Source: Meconema thalassinum (taxonomy: Eukaryota; Arthropoda; Insecta; Orthoptera; Tettigoniidae). From it: DNA of 64,000 nt. Position numbers and translations under genes: made by a program. Within the stretch, counting starts at the first letter, position 1. The number at the start of each line of letters is the position of its first letter. The notes beneath the pieces are model-generated. The model ran no database searches. It saw nothing but the letters and a program-made list of their open reading frames with translations, and was not told the DNA's origin. The stretch covers positions 129,801,572 through 129,865,571 of the forward strand of contig OX336389.2 in assembly GCA_946902985.2 (NCBI GenBank). The letters run 5' to 3'. Below, piece by piece: positions 16,133 to 30,510 of this stretch.

Positions 16133-19100
16133 ATGCATCTTGAGATAAGAACCCACTCCGCGATGCATCATGAGATAAGAACACACTCCGTGTTGCATCA
16201 TGAGATAAGAACACACTCCGTGTTGCATCATGAGATAAGAACACACTCCGTGTTGCATCATGCGATAAGAACACACTCCGTGCTGCATCATGAGATAAGA
16301 ACACACTCCGCGTTGCATCTAGAGATAAGAACACACTCCGTGTTGCATCATGAGATTAAAACACACTCCGTGTTGCATCATGAGATAAGAACACACTCCG
16401 TGTTGCATCATGAGATAAGAACACACTCCGTGTTGCATCATGAGATAATAACACACTCCGTGTTGCATCATGAGATAATAACACACACCGTGTTGCATCA
16501 TGAGATAAGAACACACTCCGTGTTGCATCATGAGATAAGAACACACTCCGTGTTGCATCATGAGATAAGAACACACTCCGTGTTGCATCATGAGATAAGA
16601 ACACACTCCGTGTTGCATCATGAGATAAGAACACACTCCGTGCTGCACCATGAGATAAGAACACACTCCGTGTTGCATCATGAGATAAGAACACACTCCG
16701 TGTTGCATCTTGAGATAAGAACACCTTCCGTGTTGCATCATGAGATAAGAACACACTCCGCGATGCATCATGAGATAAAAACACACTCCGTGTTGCATCA
16801 TGAGATAAGAACACACTCCGTGTTGCATCATGAGATAAGAACACACTCCGCGTTGCACCATGAGATAAGAACACACTCCGCGATGCATCATGAGATAAGA
16901 ACACACTCCGTGTTGCACCATGAGATAAGAACACACTCCGTGTTGCATCATGAGATAAGAACACACTCCGCGATGCATCTTGAGATAAGAACACACTCCG
17001 CGATGCATCATGAGATAAGAACACACTCCGTGTTGCACCATGAGATAAGAACACACTCCGTGTTGCACCTGGAGATAAGAACACACTCCGCGATGCATCA
17101 TGTGATAAGAACACACTCCGCGATGCATCATGAGATAAGAACACACTCCGTGTTGCACCATGAGATAAGAACACACTCCGTGTTGCATCTTGAGATAAGA
17201 ACACACTCCGCGATTCATCATGAGATAAGAACACACTCCGTGTTGCACAATGATATAAGAACACACTCCGTGTTGCATCATGAGATAAGAACACACTCCG
17301 CGATGCATCTTGAGATAAGAACACACTCCGCGATGCATCATGGGATAAGAACACACTCCGTGTTGCACCATGAGATAAGAACACACTCCGTGTTGCATCA
17401 TGAGATAAGAACACACTCCGTGTTGCATCATGAAATAAGAACACACTCCTTGTTGCATCATGAGATAAGAACACACTCCGTGTTGCATCATGAGATAAGA
17501 ACACACTCCGTGTTGCATCATGAAATAAGAACACACTCCTTGTTGCATCATGAGATAAGAACACACTCCGTGTTGCATCATGAGATAAGAACACACTCCG
17601 TGTTACATCATGAGATAAGAACACACTCCGTGTTGCATCATGCGATAAGAACACACTCCGTGCTGCATCATGAGATAAGAACACACTCCGCGTTGCATCA
17701 TGAGATAAGAACACACTCCGTGTTGCATCATGAGATTAAAACACACTCCGTGTTGCATCATGAGATAAGAACACACTCCGTGTTGCATCATGAGATAAGA
17801 ACACACTCCGTGTTGCATCATGAGATAAGAACACACTCCGTGTTGCATCATGAGATAAGAACACACTCCGTGTTGCATCATGAGATAAGAACACACTCCG
17901 TGTTGCATCATGAGATAAGAACACACTCCGTGTTGCATCATGAGATAAGAACACACTCCGTGTTGCATCATGAGATAAGAACACACTCCGTGTTGCATCA
18001 TGAGATAAGAACACACTCCGTGTTGCATCATGAGATACGGTCACACTCCGTGCTGCACCATGAGATAAGAATACACTCCGTGTTGCATCATGAGATAAGA
18101 ACACACTCCGTGTTGCATCTTGAGATAAGAACACACTCCGTGTTGCATCATGAGATAAGAACACACTCCGCGATGCATCATGAGATAAAAACACACTCCG
18201 TGTTGCATCATGAGATAAGAACACACTCCGTGTTGCATCATGAGATAAGAACACACTCCGCGTTGCACCATGAGATAAGAAGACACTCCGCGATGCATCA
18301 TGAGATAAGAACACACTCCGTGTTGCACCATGAGATAAGAACACACTCCGTGTTGCATCATGAGATAAGAACACACTCCGCGATGCATCTTGAGATAAGA
18401 ACACACTCCGCGATGCATCATGAGATAAGAACACACTCCGTGTTGCACCATGAGATAAGAACACACTCCGCGTTGCACCTTGAGATAAGAACACACTCCG
18501 CGATGCATCATGAGATAAGAACACACTCCGCGATGCATCATGAGATAAGAACACACTCCGTGTTGCACCATGAGATAAGAACACACTCCGTGTTGCATCT
18601 TGAGATAAGAACACACTAGGCGATGCATCATGAGATAAGAACACACTCCGTTTTGCACAATGAGATAAGAACACACTCCGTGTTGCATCATGAGATAAGA
18701 ACACACTCCGCGATGCATCTTGAGATAAGAACACACTCCGCGATGCATCATGGGATAAGAACCCACTCCGTGTTGCACCATGAGATAAGAACACACTCCG
18801 TGTTGCATCATGAGATAAGAACACACTCCGCGATGCATCATGAGATAAGAACACACTCCGCGATGCTTCATGAGATAAGAACACACTCCGTGTTGCATCA
18901 TGAGATAAGAACACACTCCGTGTTGCATCATGAGATAAGAACACACTCCGTGTTGCATCATGAGATAATAACACACTCCGTGTTGCATCATGAGATAAGA
19001 ACACACTCCGTGTTGCATCTTGAGATAAGAACACACTCCGTGTTGCATCATGAGATAAGAACACACTCCGCGATGCATCATGAGATAAAAACACACTCCG

Positions 19101-21300
19101 TGTTGCATCATGAGATAAGAACACACTCCGTGTTGCATCATGAGATAAGAACACACTCCGCGTTGCATCATGAGATAAGAACACACTCCGCGATGCATCA
19201 TGATATAAGAACACACTCCGTGTTGCACCATGAGATAAGAACACACTCCGTGTTGCATCATGAGATAAGAACACACTCCGCGATGCATCTTGAGATAAGA
19301 ACACACTCCGCGATGCATCATGAGATAAGAACACACTCCGTGTTGCACCATGAGATAAGAACACACTCCGTGTTGCACCTTGAGATAAGAACACACTCCG
19401 CGATGAATCATGAGATAAGAACACACTCCGCGATGCATCATGAGATAAGAACACACTCCGTGTTGCACCATGAGATAAGAACACACTCCGTGTTGCATCT
19501 TGAGATAAGAACACACTCCGCGATGCATCATGAGATAAGAACACACTCCGTGTTGCACAATGAGATAAGAACACACTCCGTGTTGCATCATGAGATAAGA
19601 ACACACTCCGCGATGCATCTTGAGATAAGAACACACTCCGCGATGCATCATGGGATAAGAACACACTCCGTGTTGCACCATGAGATAAGAACACACTCCG
19701 TGTTGCATCATGAGATAAGAACACACTCCGTGTTGCATCATGAGATAAGAACACACTCCTTGTTGCATCATGAGATAAGAACACACTCCGTGTTGCATCA
19801 TGAGATAAGAACACACTCCGTGTTACATCATGAGATAAGAACACACTCCGTGTTGCATCATGCGATAAGAACACACTCCGTGCTGCATCATGAGATAAGA
19901 ACACACTCCGCGTTGCATCATGAGATAAGAACACACTCCGTGTTGCATCATGAGATTAAAACACACTCCGTGTTGCATCATGAGATAAGAACACACTCCG
20001 TGTTGCATCATGAGATAAGAACACACTCCGTGTTGCATCATGAGATAAGAACACACTCCGTGTTGCATCATGAGATAAGAACACACTCCGTGTTGCATCA
20101 TGAGATAAGAACACACTCCGTGTTGCATCATGAGATAAGAACACACTCCGTGTTGCATCATGAGATAAGAACACACTCCGTGTTGCATCATGAGATAAGA
20201 ACACACTCCGTGTTGCATCATGAGATAAGAACACACTTCGTGCTACACCATGAGATAAGAACACACTCCGTGTTGCATCATGAGATAAGAACACACTCCG
20301 TGTTGCATCTTGAGATAAGAACACACTCCGTGTTGCATCATGAGATAAGAACACACTCCGCGATGCATCATTAGATAAGAACACACTCCGTGTTGCATCA
20401 TGAGATAAGAACACACTCCGTGTTGCATCATGAGATAAGAACACACTCCGCGTTGCACCATGAGATAAGAACACACTCCGCGATGCATCATGAGATAAGA
20501 ACACACTCCGTGTTGCACCATGAGATAAGAACACACTCCGTGTTGCATCAGGAGATAAGAACACACTCCGCGATGCATCTTGAGATAAGAACACACTCCG
20601 CGATGCATCATGAGATAAGAACACACTCCGTTTTCACCATGAGATAAGAACACACTCCGTGTTGCACCATGAGATAAGAACACTCTCCGCGATGCATCAT
20701 GAGATAAGAACACACTCCGCGACGCATCATGAGATAAGAACACACTCCGTGTTATACCATGAGATAAGAACACACTCCGTGTTGCATCTTGAGATAAGAA
20801 CACACTCCGAGATGCATCATGAGATAAGAACACACTCCGTGTTGCACCATGAGATAAGAACACACTCCGTGTTGCATCATGAGATAAGAACACACTCCGC
20901 GATGCATCTTGAGATAAGAACACACTCCACGATGCATCATGGGATAAGAACACACTCCGTGTTGCACCATGAGATAAGAACACACTCCGTGTTGCATCAT
21001 GAGATAAGAACACACTCCGCGATGCATCATGAGATAAGAACACACTCCGCGATGCTTCATGAGATAAGAACACACTCCGTATTGCTTCATGAGATAAGAA
21101 CCCACTCCGCGATGCATCTTGAGATAAGAACACACTTCGCGATGCATCATGAGATAAGAACACACTCCGTGTTGCATCATGAGATAAGAACACACTCCGT
21201 GTTGCATCATGAGATAAGAACACACTCCGTGTTGCATCATGAGATATGAACACACTCCGTGCTGCATCATGAGATAAGAACACACTCCGCGTTGCATCTA

Positions 21301-22620
21301 GAGATAAGAACACACTCCGTGTTGCATCATGAGATTAAAACACACTCCGTGTTGCATCATGAGATAAGAACACACTCCGTGTTGCATCATGAGATAAGAA
21401 CACACTCCGTGTTGCATCATGAGATAATAACACACTCCGTGTTGCATCATGAGATAAGAACACACTCCGTGTTGCATCATGAGATAAGAACACACTCCGT
21501 GTTGCATCATGAGATAAGAACACACTCCGTGTTGCATCATGAGATACGAACACACTCCGTGCTGCACCATGAGATAAGAACACACTCCGTGTTGCATCAT
21601 GAGATAAGAACACACTCCGTGTTGCATCTTGAGATAAGAACACACTCCGTGTTGCATCATGAGATAAGAACACACTCCGCGATGCATCATGAGATAAAAA
21701 CACACTCCGTGTTGCATCATGAGATAAGAACACACTCCGTGTTGCATCATGAGATGAGAACACACTCCGCGTTGCACCATGAGATAAGAAGACACTCCGC
21801 GATGCATCATGAGATAAGAACACACTCCGTGTTGCACCATGCGATAAGAACACACTCCGTGTTGCATCATGAGATAAGAACACACTCCGCGATGCATCTT
21901 GAGATAAGAACACACTCCGCGATGCATCATGAGATAAGAACACACTCCGTGTTGCACCATGAGATAAGAACACACTCCGTGTTGCACCTTGAGATAAGAA
22001 AACACTCCGCGATGCATCATGAGATAAGAACACACTCCGCGATGCATCATGAGATAAGAACACACTCCGTGTTGCACCATGAGATAAGAACACACTCCGT
22101 GTTGCATCTTGAGATAAGAACACACTAGGCGATGCATCATGAGATAAGAACACACTCCGTGTTGCACAATGAGATAAGAACACACTCCGTGTTGCATCAT
22201 GAGATAAGAACACACTCCGCGATGGATCTTGAGATAAGAACACACTCCACGATGCATCATGGGATAAGAACACACTCCGTGTTGCACCATGAGATAAGAA
22301 CACACTCCGTGTTGCATCATGAGATAAGAACACACTCCGCGATGCATCATGAGATAAGAACACACTCCGCGATGCTTCATGAGATAAGAACACACTCCGT
22401 ATTGCTTCATGAGATAAGAACCCACTCCGCGATGCATCTTGAGATAAGAACACACTTCGCGATGCATCATGAGATAAGAACACACTCCGTGTTGCATCAT
22501 GAGATAAGAACACACTCCGTGTTGCATCATGAGATAAGAACACACTCCGTGTTGCATCATGAGATATGAACACACTCCGTGCTGCATCATGAGATAAGAA
22601 CACACTCCGCGTTGCATCTA
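21301..22620 (+). repeat. Zone B higher-order repeat, copy 1 (1,320 bp, 44 monomers)
   Basis: Bounded by the rare monomer ending GCATCTA. Diagnostic variants follow in a fixed order: GAGATTAAAAC, GAGATAATAAC, GAGATACGAAC, GAGATAAAAAC, AAGACACTCC, ACACTAGGCG, CACAATGAG, CATGGGAT, GATGCTTCAT, GTATTGCTTCAT, ACCCACTCC, CACTTCGCG, GAGATATGAAC. The same order recurs in the following copies, which defines this as a true HOR rather than random monomer variation. Confidence 0.9.
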
Positions 22621-23850
22621 GAGATAAGAACACACTCCGTGTTGCATCATGAGATTAAAACACACTCCGTGTTGCATCATGAGATAAGAACACACTCCGT
22701 GTTGCATCATGAGATAAGAACACACTCCGTGTTGCATCATGAGATAATAACACACTCCGTGTTGCATCATGAGATAAGAACACACTCCGTGTTGCATCAT
22801 GAGATAAGAACACACTCCGTGTTGCATCATGAGATAAGAACACACTCCGTGTTGCATCATGAGATAAGAACACACTCCGTGTTGCATCATGAGATAAGAA
22901 CACACTCCGTGTTGCATCATGAGATACGAACACACTCCGTGCTGCACCATGAGATAAGAACACACTCCGTGTTGCATCATGAGATAAGAACACACTCCGT
23001 GTTGCATCTTGAGATAAGAACACACTCCGTGTTGCATCATGAGATAAGAACACACTCCGCGATGCATCATGAGATAAAAACACACTCCGTGTTGCATCAT
23101 GAGATAAGAACACACTCCGTGTTGCATCATGAGATAAGAACACACTCCGCGTTGCACCATGAGATAAGAAGACACTCCGCGATGCATCATGAGATAAGAA
23201 CACACTCCGTGTTGCACCATGAGATAAGAACACACTCCGTGTTGCATCATGAGATAAGAACACACTCCGCGATGCATCTTGAGATAAGAACACACTCCGC
23301 GATGCATCATGAGATAAGAACACACTCCGTGTTGCACCATGAGATAAGAACACACTCCGTGTTGCACCTTGAGATAAGAACACACTCCGCGATGCATCAT
23401 GAGATAAGAACACACTCCGCGATGCATCATGAGATAAGAACACACTCCGTGTTGCATCATGAGATAAGAACACACTCCGCGATGCATCTTGAGATAAAAA
23501 CACACTCCACGATGCATCATGGGATAAGAACACAATCCGTGTTGCACCATTAGATAAGAACACACTCCGTGTTGCATCATGGGATAAGAACACACTCCGC
23601 GATGCATCATGAGATAAGAACACACTCCGCGATGCTTCATGAGATAAGAACACACTCCGTATTGCTTCATGAGATAAGAACCCACTCCGCGATGCATCTT
23701 GAGATAAGAACACACTTCGCGATGCATCATGAGATAAGAACACACTCCGTGTTGCATCATGAGATAAGAACACACTCCGTGTTGCATCATGAGATATGAA
23801 CACACTCCGTGCTGCATCATGAGATAAGAACACACTCCGCGTTGCATCTA
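22621..23850 (+). repeat. Zone B higher-order repeat, copy 2 (1,230 bp, 41 monomers)
   Basis: Same ordered marker series as copy 1, but the segment holding the ACACTAGGCG and CACAATGAG monomers is missing. Private changes include CACAATCCG near 23,532 and TAGATAAG near 23,551. Confidence 0.88.
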
Positions 23851-25200
23851 GAGATAAGAACACACTCCGTGTTGCATCATGAGATTAAAACACACTCCGT
23901 GTTGCATCATGAGATAAGAACACACTCCGTGTTGCATCATGAGATAAGAACACACTCCGTGTTGCATCATGAGATAATAACACACTCCGTGTTGCATCAT
24001 GAGATAAGAACACACTCCGTGTTGCATCATGAGATAAGAACACACTCCGTGTTGCATCATGAGATAAGAACACACTCCGTAATGCATCATGAGATAAGAA
24101 CACACTCCGTGTTGCATCCTGAGATACGAACACACTCCGTGCTGCACCATGAGATAAGAACACACTCCGTGTTGCATCATGAGATAAGAACACACTCCGT
24201 GTTGCATCTTGAGATAAGAACACACTCCGTGTTGCATCATGAGATAAGAACACACTCCGCGATGCATCATGAGATAAAAACACACTCCGTGTTGCATCAT
24301 GAGATAAGAACACACTCCGTGTTGCATCATGAGATAAGAACACACTCCGCGTTGCACCATGAGATAAGAAGACACTCCGCGATGCATCATGAGATAAGAA
24401 CACACTCCGTGTTGCACCATGAGATAAGAACACACTCCGTGTTGCATCATGAGATAAGAACACACTCCGCGATGCATCTTGAGATAAGAACACACTCCGC
24501 GATGCATCATGAGATAAGAACACACTCCGTGTTGCACCATGAGATAAGAACACACTCCGTGTTGCACCTTGAGATAAGAACACACTCCGCGATGCATCAT
24601 GAGATAAGAACACACTCCGCGATGCATCATGAGATAAGAACACACTCCGTGTTGCACCATGAGATAAGAACACACTCCGTGTTGCATCTTGAGATAAGAA
24701 CACACTAGGCGATGCATCATGAGATAAGAACACACTCCGTGTTGCACAATGAGATAAGAACACACTCCGTGTTGCATCATGAGATAAGAACACACTCCGC
24801 GATGCATCTTGAGATAAGAACACACTCCACGATGCATCATGGGATAAGAACACACTCCGTGTGGCACCATGAGATAAGAACACACTCCGTGTTGCATCAT
24901 GAGATAAGAACACACTCCGCGATGCATCATGAGATAAGAACACACTCCGCGATGCTTCATGAGATAAGAACACACTCCGTATTGCTTCATGAGATAAGAA
25001 CCCACTCCGCGATGCATCTTGAGATAAGAACACACTTCGCGATGCATCATGAGATAAGAACACACTCCGTGTTGCATCATGAGATAAGAACACACTCCGT
25101 GTTGCATCATGAGATAAGAACACACTCCGTGTTGCATCATGAGATATGAACACACTCCGTGCTGCATCATGAGATAAGAACACACTCCGCGTTGCATCTA
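23851..25200 (+). repeat. Zone B higher-order repeat, copy 3 (1,350 bp, 45 monomers)
   Basis: Complete marker series including ACACTAGGCG at about 24,702. It shares GCATCCTGAGATACG and GTGTGGCACC with the copy at 29,161, so these two are sister copies. Confidence 0.88.
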
Positions 25201-27900
25201 GAGATAAGAACACACTCCGTGTTGCATCATGAGATTAAAACACACTCCGTGTTGCATCATGAGATAAGAACACACTCCGTGTTGCATCATGAGATAAGAA
25301 CACACTCCGTGTTGCATCATGAGATAATAACACACTCCGTGTTGCATCATGAGATAAGAACACACTCCGTGTTGCATCATGAGATAAGAACACACTCCGT
25401 GTTGCATCATGAGATAAGAACACACTCCGTGTTGCATCATGAGATAAGAACACACTCCGTGTTGCATCATGAGATAAGAACACACTCCGTGTTGCATCAT
25501 GAGATACGAACACACTCCGTGCTGCACCATGAGATAAGAACACACTCCGTGTTGCATCATGAGATAAGAACACACTCCGTGTTGCATCTTGAGATAAGAA
25601 CACACTCCGTGTTGCATCATGAGATAAGAACACACTCCGCGAAGCATCATGAGATAAAAACACACTCCGTGTTGCATCATGAGATAAGAACACACTCCGT
25701 GTTGCACCATGAGATAAGAAGACACTCCGCGATGCATCATGAGATAAGAACACACTCCGTGTTGCACCATGAGATAAGAACACACTCCGTGTTGCATCAT
25801 GAGATAAGAACACACTCCGCGATGCATCTTGAGATAAGAACACACTCCGCGATGCATCATGAGATAAGAACACACTCCGTGTTGCACCATGAGATAAGAA
25901 CACACACCGTGTTGCACCTTGAGATAAGAACACACTCCGCGATGCATCATGAGATAAGAACACACTCCGCGATGCATCATGAGATAAGAACACACTCCGT
26001 GTTGCATCTTGAGATAAGAACACACTAGGCGATGCATCATGAGATAAGAACACACTCCGTGTTGCACAATGAGATAAGAACACACTCCGTGTTGCATCAT
26101 GAGATAAGAACACACTCCGCGATGCATCTTGAGATAAGAACACACTCCGCGATGCATCATGGGATAAGAACCCACTCCGTGTTGCACCATGAGATAAGAA
26201 CACACTCCGTGTTGCATCATGAGATAAGAACACACTCCGCGATGCATCATGAGATAAGAACACACTCCGCGATGCTTCATGAGATAAGAACACACTCCGT
26301 GTTGCATCATGAGATAAGAACCCACTCCGCGATGCATCTTGAGATAAGAACACACTGCGCGATGCATCATGAGATAAGAACACACTCCGTGTTGCACCAT
26401 GAGATAAGAACACACTCCGTGTTGCATCGTGAGATAAGAACACACTCCGCGATGCGTCTTGAGATAAGAACACACTCCGTGTTGCATCATGAGATAAGAA
26501 CACACTCCGTGTTGCATCATGAGATAAGAACACACTCCGCGATGCATCTTGAGATAAGAATAAACTCCTTGTTGCATCATGAGATAAGAACACACTCCGT
26601 GTTGCACCATGAGATAAGAACACACTCCGCGATGCATCATGAGATAAGAACACACTCCGTGCTGCACCATGAGATAAGAACACACTCCGTGTTGCGTCAT
26701 GATATAAGAACACACTCCGCGATGCATCTTGAGATAAGAATAAACTCCTTGTTCCATCATGAGATAAGAACACACTCCGTGTTGCATTATGAGATAAGAA
26801 CACACTCCTTGTTCCATCATGAGATAAGAACACACTCCGTGTTGCATCATGAGATAAGAACACACTCCGTGTTGCACCATGAGATAAGAACACACTCCGT
26901 GTTGCATCATGAGATAAGAACACACTCCGTGCTGCACCATGAGATAAGAACACACTCCGTGTTGCATCTTGAGATAAGAACACACTCCGTGCTGCACCAT
27001 GAGATAAGAACACACTCCGTGTTGCATCTTGAGATAAGAACACACTCCGCGTTGCATCTTGAGATAAGAACACACTCCGTGTTGCATCATGAGATAAGAA
27101 CACACTCCGTGCTGCACCATGAGATAAGAACACAATCCGTGTTGCATCATGAGATAAGAACACACTCCGTGCTGCACCATGAGATAAGAACACACTCCGT
27201 GTTGCATCTTGAGATAAGAACACACTCCGCGTTGCATCATGAGATAAGAACACACTCCGTGTTGCACCTTGAGATAAGAACACACTCCGCGATGCATCAT
27301 GAGATAAGAACACACTCCGCGATGCATCATGAGATAAGAACACACTCCGTGTTGCACCATGAGATAAGAACACACTCCGTGTTGCATCTTGAGATAAGAA
27401 CACACTAGGCGATGCATCATGAGATAAGAACACACTCCGTGTTGCACAATGAGATAAGAACACACTCCGTGTTGCATCATGAGATAAGAACACACTCCGC
27501 GATGGATCTTGGGATAAGAACACACTCCACGATGCATCATGGGATAAGAACACACTCCGTGTTGCACCATGAGATAAGAACACACTCCGTGTTGCATCAT
27601 GAGATAAGAACACACTCCGCGATGCATCATGAGATAAGAACACACTCCGCGATGCTTCATGAGATAAGAACACACTCCGTATTGCTTCATGAGATAAGAA
27701 CCCACTCCGCGATGCATCTTGAGATAAGAACACACTTCGCGATGCATCATGAGATAAGAACACACTCCGTGTTGCATCATGAGATAAGAACACACTCCGT
27801 GTTGCATCATGAGATAAGAACACACTCCGTGTTGCATCATGAGATATGAACACACTCCGTGCTGCATCATGAGATAAGAACACACTCCGCGTTGCATCTA
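25201..27900 (+). repeat. Zone B higher-order repeat, expanded copy 4 (2,700 bp, 90 monomers)
   Basis: Begins and ends with the same markers but holds an inserted block (roughly 26,341-27,240). That block contains the first TAAACTCC monomers in the window (26,560) and the first TTCCATC monomer (about 26,752). Its first part is a close copy of 30,511-32,607: both carry the private change CGAAGCATC. One monomer is missing at the 25,680 junction, and a few SNPs separate the two. The 7,770-bp duplication begins inside it. Confidence 0.82.
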
Positions 27901-29160
27901 GAGATAAGAACACACTCCGTGTTGCATCATGAGATTAAAACACACTCCGTGTTGCATCATGAGATAAGAACACACTCCGTGTTGCATCATGAGATAAGAA
28001 CACACTCCGTGTTGCATCATGAGATAATAACACACTCCGTGTTGCATCATGAGATAAGAACACACTCCGTGTTGCATCATGAGATAAGAACACACTCCGT
28101 GTTGCATCATGAGATAAGAACACACTCCGTGTTGCATCATGAGATAAGAACACACTCCGTGTTGCATCATGAGATAAGAACACACTCCGTGTTGCATCAT
28201 GAGATACGAACACACTCCGTGCTGCACCATGAGATAAGAACACACTCCGTGTTGCATCATGAGATAAGAACACACTCCGTGTTGCATCTTGAGATAAGAA
28301 CACACTCCGTGTTGCATCATGAGATAAGAACACACTCCGCGATGCATCATGAGATAAAAACACACTCCGTGTTGCATCATGAGATAAGAACACACTCCGT
28401 GTTGCATCATGAGATAAGAACACACTCCGCGTTGCACCATGAGATAAGAAGACACTCCGCGATGCATCATGAGATAAGAACACACTCCGTGTTGCACCAT
28501 GAGATAAGAACACACTCCGTGTTGCATCATGAGATAAGAACACACTCCGCGATGCATCTTGAGATAAGAACACACTCCGCGATGCATCATGAGATAAGAA
28601 CACACTCCGTGTTGCACCATGAGATAAGAACACACTCCGTGCTGCACCTTGAGATAAGAACACACTCCGCGATGCATCATGAGATAAGAACACACTCCGC
28701 GATGCATCATGAGATAAGAACACACTCCGTGTTGCATCATGAGATAAGAACACACTCCGCGATGCATCTTGAGATAAGAACACACTCCACGATGCATCAT
28801 GGGATAAGAACACACTCCGTGTTGCACCATGAGATAAGAACACACTCCGTGTTGCATCATGAGATAAGAACACACTCCGCGATGCATCATGAGATAAGAA
28901 CACACTCCGCGATGCTTCATGAGATAAGAACACACTCCGTATTGCTTCATGAGATAAGAACCCACTCCGCGATGCATCTTGAGATAAGAACACACTTCGC
29001 GATGCATCATGAGATAAGAACACACTCCGTGTTGCATCATGAGATAAGAACACACTCCGTGTTGCATCATGAGATAAGAACACACTCCGTGTTGCATCAT
29101 GAGATATGAACACACTCCGTGCTGCATCATGAGATAAGAACACACTCCGCGTTGCATCTA
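27901..29160 (+). repeat. Zone B higher-order repeat, copy 5 (1,260 bp, 42 monomers)
   Basis: Same marker order, again lacking the ACACTAGGCG segment as in copy 2. An apparently identical copy lies 7,770 bp downstream at 35,671-36,930. Confidence 0.88.
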
Positions 29161-30510
29161 GAGATAAGAACACACTCCGTGTTGCATCATGAGATTAAAA
29201 CACACTCCGTGTTGCATCATGAGATAAGAACACACTCCGTGTTGCATCATGAGATAAGAACACACTCCGTGTTGCATCATGAGATAATAACACACTCCGT
29301 GTTGCATCATGAGATAAGAACACACTCCGTGTTGCATCATGAGATAAGAACACACTCCGTGTTGCATCATGAGATAAGAACACACTCCGTGTTGCATCAT
29401 GAGATAAGAACACACTCCGTGTTGCATCCTGAGATACGAACACACTCCGTGCTGCACCATGAGATAAGAACACACTCCGTGTTGCATCATGAGATAAGAA
29501 CACACTCCGTGTTGCATCTTGAGATAAGAACACACTCCGTGTTGCATCATGAGATAAGAACACACTCCGCGATGCATCATGAGATAAAAACACACTCCGT
29601 GTTGCATCATGAGATAAGAACACACTCCGTGTTGCATCATGAGATAAGAACACACTCCGCGTTGCACCATGAGATAAGAAGACACTCCGCGATGCATCAT
29701 GAGATAAGAACACACTCCGTGTTGCACCATGAGATAGGAACACACTCCGTGTTGCATCATGAGATAAGAACACACTCCGCGATGCATCTTGAGATAAGAA
29801 CACACTCCGCGATGCATCATGAGATAAGAACACACTCCGTGTTGCACCATGAGATAAGAACACACTCCGTGTTGCACCTTGAGATAAGAACGCACTCCGC
29901 GATGCATCATGAGATAAGAACACACTCCGCGATGCATCATGAGATAAGAACACACTCCGTGTTGCACCATGAGATAAGAACACACTCCGTGTTGCATCTT
30001 GAGATAAGAACACACTAGGCGATGCATCATGAGATAAGAACACACTCCGTGTTGCACAATGAGATAAGAACACACTCCGTGTTGCATCATGAGATAAGAA
30101 CACACTCCGCGATGCATCTTGAGATAAGAACACACTCCACGATGCATCATGGGATAAGAACACACTCCGTGTGGCACCATGAGATAAGAACACACTCCGT
30201 GTTGCATCATGAGATAAGAACACACTCCGCGATGCATCATGAGATAAGAACACACTCCGCGATGCTTCATGAGATAAGAACACACTCCGTATTGCTTCAT
30301 GAGATAAGAACCCACTCCGCGATGCATCTTGAGATAAGAACACACTTCGCGATGCATCATGAGATAAGAACACACTCCGTGTTGCATCATGAGATAAGAA
30401 CACACTCCGTGTTGCATCATGAGATAAGAACACACTCCGTGTTGCATCATGAGATATGAACACACTCCGTGCTGCATCATGAGATAAGAACACACTCCGC
30501 GTTGCATCTA
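29161..30510 (+). repeat. Zone B higher-order repeat, copy 6 (1,350 bp, 45 monomers)
   Basis: Sister of copy 3 (shares GCATCCTGAGATACG and GTGTGGCACC) with private changes GAGATAGGAAC near 29,737 and AACGCACTCC near 29,891. Both private changes recur exactly 7,770 bp downstream. Confidence 0.88.

Larger units (their letters stand above)
1..20660 (+). repeat. Array zone A: multi-kb higher-order repeats with indel-tagged monomers
   Basis: Only the GCATC-type monomer subfamily is present here. Three rare length variants mark a repeating larger unit. The first is a 20-bp monomer (10 bp missing) ending at 420, 4,308, 10,744 and 16,132. The second is a 29-bp monomer reading CCGTTTTCACC near 2,638, 6,196, 8,985, 12,931 and 20,630. 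The third is a 29-bp monomer reading CCGTTTGCACC near 3,838, 7,490, 10,272 and 15,660. Spacing of the first marker is 3,888, 6,436 and 5,388 bp, so units differ by internal gain or loss of monomers. The blocks 2,667-3,266, 6,225-6,824 and 9,013-9,612 appear identical. The block starting 2,667 is 90 bp (three monomers) shorter up to its next marker than the blocks starting 6,225 and 9,013. This is the pattern expected of unequal crossover within an array. Confidence 0.88.
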
